A stretch of DNA of 64,000 nt from assembly GCF_003201195.1 (NCBI RefSeq), contig NZ_QICQ01000010.1:17243-81242 (forward strand). Direction: 5' to 3'. The notes beneath the pieces were generated by a model that was not told where the DNA came from, ran no database searches, and saw only the letters and a program-made list of their open reading frames with translations. The translations under genes and the position numbers were made by a program. Shown piece after piece: positions 61,470 through 64,000 of this stretch (the stretch's first letter is position 1; each line of letters begins with the position of its first letter). This DNA is from Nitrosomonas eutropha (lineage in GTDB: Bacteria; Pseudomonadota; Gammaproteobacteria; Burkholderiales; Nitrosomonadaceae).

Positions 61470-63452
61470 ATGACCTCAAAAGCGGTTGCAATTATTGGTA
61501 TCGGCTTCCGATTCCCTGGTGATCTTGGTGACGAAACAGATTTCTGGAATGCACTGAAGCAAAAACGTGATCTTGTAACCAGTATCCCGCCCGAGCGTTG
61601 GGCGATCAGTGAGCTTCAGCATGACAAACGTTCCGAGCCTGGTCGCAGCATTACTTATTCAGCAGGCGTTCTGTCGCGTATCGATGAATTTGACGCGAGC
61701 TTCTTTGGTATTTCTCCGCGCGAAGCAGCCTGGATGGACCCTCAACAGCGGCTTCTGCTCGAATTATCCTGGGAGGCCATGGAAAATGCAGGTATTCCGC
61801 CTTCATCCATGTCCGGTTCCAATTGTGCAGTCTATGTGGGTATTTCCGGCCTGGATTACGGCACGCGCGGACTGGATGATCTGGCGTCGCTCTCGCCCCA
61901 CATGATGACCGGCAACACGCTCAGCATTGCCGCCAATCGTCTTTCCTATGTTTTCAATCTGCATGGCCCTTCGCTGGCGGTTGACACGGCCTGTTCATCG
62001 TCGCTGGTTGCATTGCATCATGCTTGTCAGGCCCTGCAAACTGGTGAGGCAGGCACTGCGCTGGTGGGAGGGGTTAATTTATTGTTGCATCCCTATCCCT
62101 TCGTTGGTTTTACCAAAGCATCCATGCTGTCTGCTGATGGCCGCTGTAAGGCTTTCGATGCTTCCGGTAGTGGTTATGTACGTGCCGAAGGCGGGGCAGT
62201 CTTGCTGCTCAAGCCGTTTGAACAGGCGATTGCAGAGGGCGACGATATTCAGGCGGTGATCCTGGCCACTGGTATCAATACGGATGGCGCACGCAAGGCT
62301 GGCATTACCATTCCCAGCCGTGATGGACAATCCGAGCTCATGATGAGCGTCCTCGCCAAAACCAGTCTGTCAGCACGAGACATCGATTTTATCGAAGCGC
62401 ATGGCACAGGTACGGCGGTGGGAGATCCTGTTGAAACAGCAGCAATTGGTGAAGTCTATGGCAAAAAGCGCGAAAAACCTTTGCCGATCGGATCGGTCAA
62501 GGCCAATCTTGGACACATGGAACCGGCTTCCGGCATGGCAGGAATCATCAAGGCAATTCTGGCGCTCAAGCATCATGCTCTGCCACCACAGATTCATCTG
62601 GAAACGCCCAATCCAAATATTGATTTTCTCGGCTTGAATCTGAGGCCGGTGACCGAGTATCTGGAACTGGCGAAAAAGAATAATCGAGCTCTGATTGCCG
62701 GTGTGAATTCCTTCGGCTTTGGTGGTGCCAATGCGCATGTGCTGCTGCAGGAATATCGTTGCCGTGATCTGGCAACGACGGAACCGCTACCGGCATCCTT
62801 GCCACCTCTTTTTCTGTCAGCCCGTTCCGAAACAGCACTAAAAGAGCTGGCGGGTCGTTATGCAGATCTGTTACACGATAAATCCGGGCAGGATTTCTAT
62901 GACGTGGCACATGCTGCTGTCAATCAGCGTGATCGTATGGAAAAACGGCTCGCGCTCCATTCCGGCTCTGTTGAATCGACAATTCATTTGCTGCAGCAAT
63001 ATGCGTTGGATAATGTTTCAGCGGATATCTTCATTGAGGATAGCCTGCCACAAAGTGGCGATGTGGCGTTTATCTATTCAGGTAACGGCGCGCAGTGGGC
63101 TGGTATGGGGCGTGCGCTGCTGACTGAATCCTCCCGGTTTGAAGAAATTCTTACGGAAATCGATATCGCCATGCGCCCCTTGACAGATTTTTCTCTGCTT
63201 GAGACGCTGCAATCCGAAAGTGAGCTTGCCAGGCTTAGTAACACAGCTGTCGCGCAGCCTCTGCTGTTCGCTATTCAGGTTGCAGTCACACTTCTACTGA
63301 GAGAGCAGGGGGTGACACCATCCGCTGTCGCCGGCCATAGCGTGGGTGAAATCGCCGCTGCCTGGGCGGCCGGTGCGCTGGATCTTGAACCGCCCCGGGT
63401 TTTGAGGAGGCTCCACTATCTGAGAAGATGGAGCCATGAACAAATCAAATAA
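61470..63452 (+). CDS. Type I polyketide synthase (KS-AT), truncated by an IS3-family element
   Basis: The native part (residues 1-638) encodes a ketosynthase, then the start of an acyltransferase. KS residues are Cys175 in VDTACSSSL, His311 in EAHGTGT and His349 in NLGHME. The AT begins near residue 533 ([16 protein letters not shown]) and reaches Ser624 in [12 protein letters not shown]; it stops about 15 residues later. The last 21 codons (from about 639) come from the IS element, so the product lacks most of the AT and any later domain and should be inactive. Distal parts of the gene may lie beyond the window. The product class is unknown. Confidence 0.9.
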   Translation: MTSKAVAIIGIGFRFPGDLGDETDFWNALKQKRDLVTSIPPERWAISELQHDKRSEPGRSITYSAGVLSRIDEFDASFFGISPREAAWMDPQQRLLLELSWEAMENAGIPPSSMSGSNCAVYVGISGLDYGTRGLDDLASLSPHMMTGNTLSIAANRLSYVFNLHGPSLAVDTACSSSLVALHHACQALQTGEAGTALVGGVNLLLHPYPFVGFTKASMLSADGRCKAFDASGSGYVRAEGGAVLLLKPFEQAIAEGDDIQAVILATGINTDGARKAGITIPSRDGQSELMMSVLAKTSLSARDIDFIEAHGTGTAVGDPVETAAIGEVYGKKREKPLPIGSVKANLGHMEPASGMAGIIKAILALKHHALPPQIHLETPNPNIDFLGLNLRPVTEYLELAKKNNRALIAGVNSFGFGGANAHVLLQEYRCRDLATTEPLPASLPPLFLSARSETALKELAGRYADLLHDKSGQDFYDVAHAAVNQRDRMEKRLALHSGSVESTIHLLQQYALDNVSADIFIEDSLPQSGDVAFIYSGNGAQWAGMGRALLTESSRFEEILTEIDIAMRPLTDFSLLETLQSESELARLSNTAVAQPLLFAIQVAVTLLLREQGVTPSAVAGHSVGEIAAAWAAGALDLEPPRVLRRLHYLRRWSHEQIK

Positions 63453-63759
63453 ATATTCCCCCGAAGTAAGAGCGCGCGCAGTCCGTCTGGTGCAGGAACA
63501 CCGCAGTGAGTATCCCTCGTTGTGGTCGACGATTGAATCCATCGCGCCGAAGATCGGCTGTTCAGCCCACACATTGCTTGAATGGGTGCGCAAACACGAG
63601 ACCGATACCGGCTTGCGAGACGGTGTGACCAGCGAAGAGCGCGACCGCATCAAAGCCCTGGAACGCGAAGTAAAGGAATTGCGCAAGGCGAATGAGATTC
63701 TGAAGCTGGCCAGCGCTTTTTTCGCTCAGGCGGAGCTCGACCGCAAACTCAAATCCTGA
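63436..63759 (+). CDS. IS3-family transposase OrfA
   Basis: OrfA has 107 residues with a helix-turn-helix (about 7-60, [20 protein letters not shown]) and a leucine-zipper-like helix (about 70-95, [20 protein letters not shown]) typical of the family. Near the end it contains the heptamer T TTT TTC at 63717-63723, in the right reading phase for a -1 shift into orfB. The start is ATG at 63436 with GGAG upstream. Confidence 0.95.
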   Translation: MNKSNKYSPEVRARAVRLVQEHRSEYPSLWSTIESIAPKIGCSAHTLLEWVRKHETDTGLRDGVTSEERDRIKALEREVKELRKANEILKLASAFFAQAELDRKLKS

Positions 63760-64000
63760 GATCGTTCATCGACCAGCACCGCGACGCCCATGGGGTCGAG
63801 CCGATCTGCAAGGTTTTGCAGGTCGCCCCATCAGGGTATCGGCGATATTTCGCGCAGCAGCGTAATCCGGCTTTGCGCAGTGCTCGCGTCCTGCGTGATG
63901 ATGAACTGCTGCCGCAAATACAGCGGGTCTGGCAGACCAACATGCAGGTCTATGGTGCCGACAAGGTCTGGCGTCAGCTTAAGCGTGAAGATGTCCAGGT
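63723..64000 (+). CDS. IS3-family transposase OrfB, partial (by -1 frameshift)
   Basis: The frame one base back from orfA is open from the heptamer at 63717-63723 to the window edge. It reads [20 protein letters not shown], then [14 protein letters not shown] and [14 protein letters not shown], which are the HTH_21-type opening of IS3 OrfB. The DDE catalytic residues lie beyond the window. The end is missing only because the window stops. Confidence 0.92.

Larger units (their letters stand above)
63386..64000 (+). mobile_element. IS3-family insertion sequence, partial (right end outside window)
   Basis: The left end lies at about 63386 with TGAACCGCCCCGGG, the typical start of many IS3-group elements. 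Inside it are orfA (63436-63759) and the start of orfB (open to the window edge) in the -1 frame. The element sits inside the PKS gene. Its right end, inverted repeat and target duplication cannot be seen. Confidence 0.9.

Overview
The gene content and order suggest a betaproteobacterium, most likely an ammonia oxidiser of the Nitrosomonas type. This is an inference from the flagellar, envelope and housekeeping clusters, the moderate base composition and the N-type ATPase; no ammonia-oxidation gene lies in the window. No rRNA, tRNA or CRISPR array was found.

Layout. 1-4988 (minus strand): an Ala/Arg/Glu-rich coiled-coil protein cut by the left edge, then the flagellar operon fliLMNOPQR. 5301-7856: a short-form alpha-glucan phosphorylase. 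7971-10714: an ABC importer of the nitrate/sulfonate/taurine type (ATPase, permease, Tat-exported binding protein). 10909-15326: pyrE, an orphan TRAP binding protein, clpA and clpS. 15700-17289: a cold-shock protein facing icd, with a strong hairpin between them. 17313-22319: a conserved block of scpB, scpA, trpS, an M50 protease, a YrdC/YciO protein and a PHP phosphoesterase. 22320-26513: small lipoprotein, a TonB receptor with a His-rich loop, a lipoprotein cytochrome c and an FNR-type regulator. 26548-39260 (plus strand): the translation/envelope cluster rpsB, tsf, pyrH, frr, uppS, cdsA, dxr, rseP, bamA, skp, fabZ, rnhB, then slyD. lpxD, lpxA and lpxB are absent from their usual places. 39295-41937: mutS.

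42485-49880 looks like a laterally gained island: a complete N-type ATPase operon (atpDCQRBEFAG) with gene debris on both sides, including a frameshifted dehydrogenase tail and unassigned coding scraps. Its b subunit ends in a delta-like domain, and no separate delta gene is present.

49880-59014 (minus strand): a MacAB-like exporter split into three genes, a BepA-like M48/TPR protease, nadE, a phosphomannomutase, a CHCC zinc-finger protein and ilvE. nadB (plus strand) follows, then about 600 bases without a convincing gene. The last gene is a type I polyketide synthase (KS-AT). It is cut inside the acyltransferase domain, just after the GHSxGE active-site motif, by an IS3-family element that runs off the right edge and carries a perfect -1 slippery heptamer between orfA and orfB.

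The most promising leads are the N-ATPase island with its b-delta fusion, the IS-broken PKS, the head-to-head small lipoprotein and metal-type TonB receptor with 11 bases between start codons, and several decayed or very small genes in the larger gaps.
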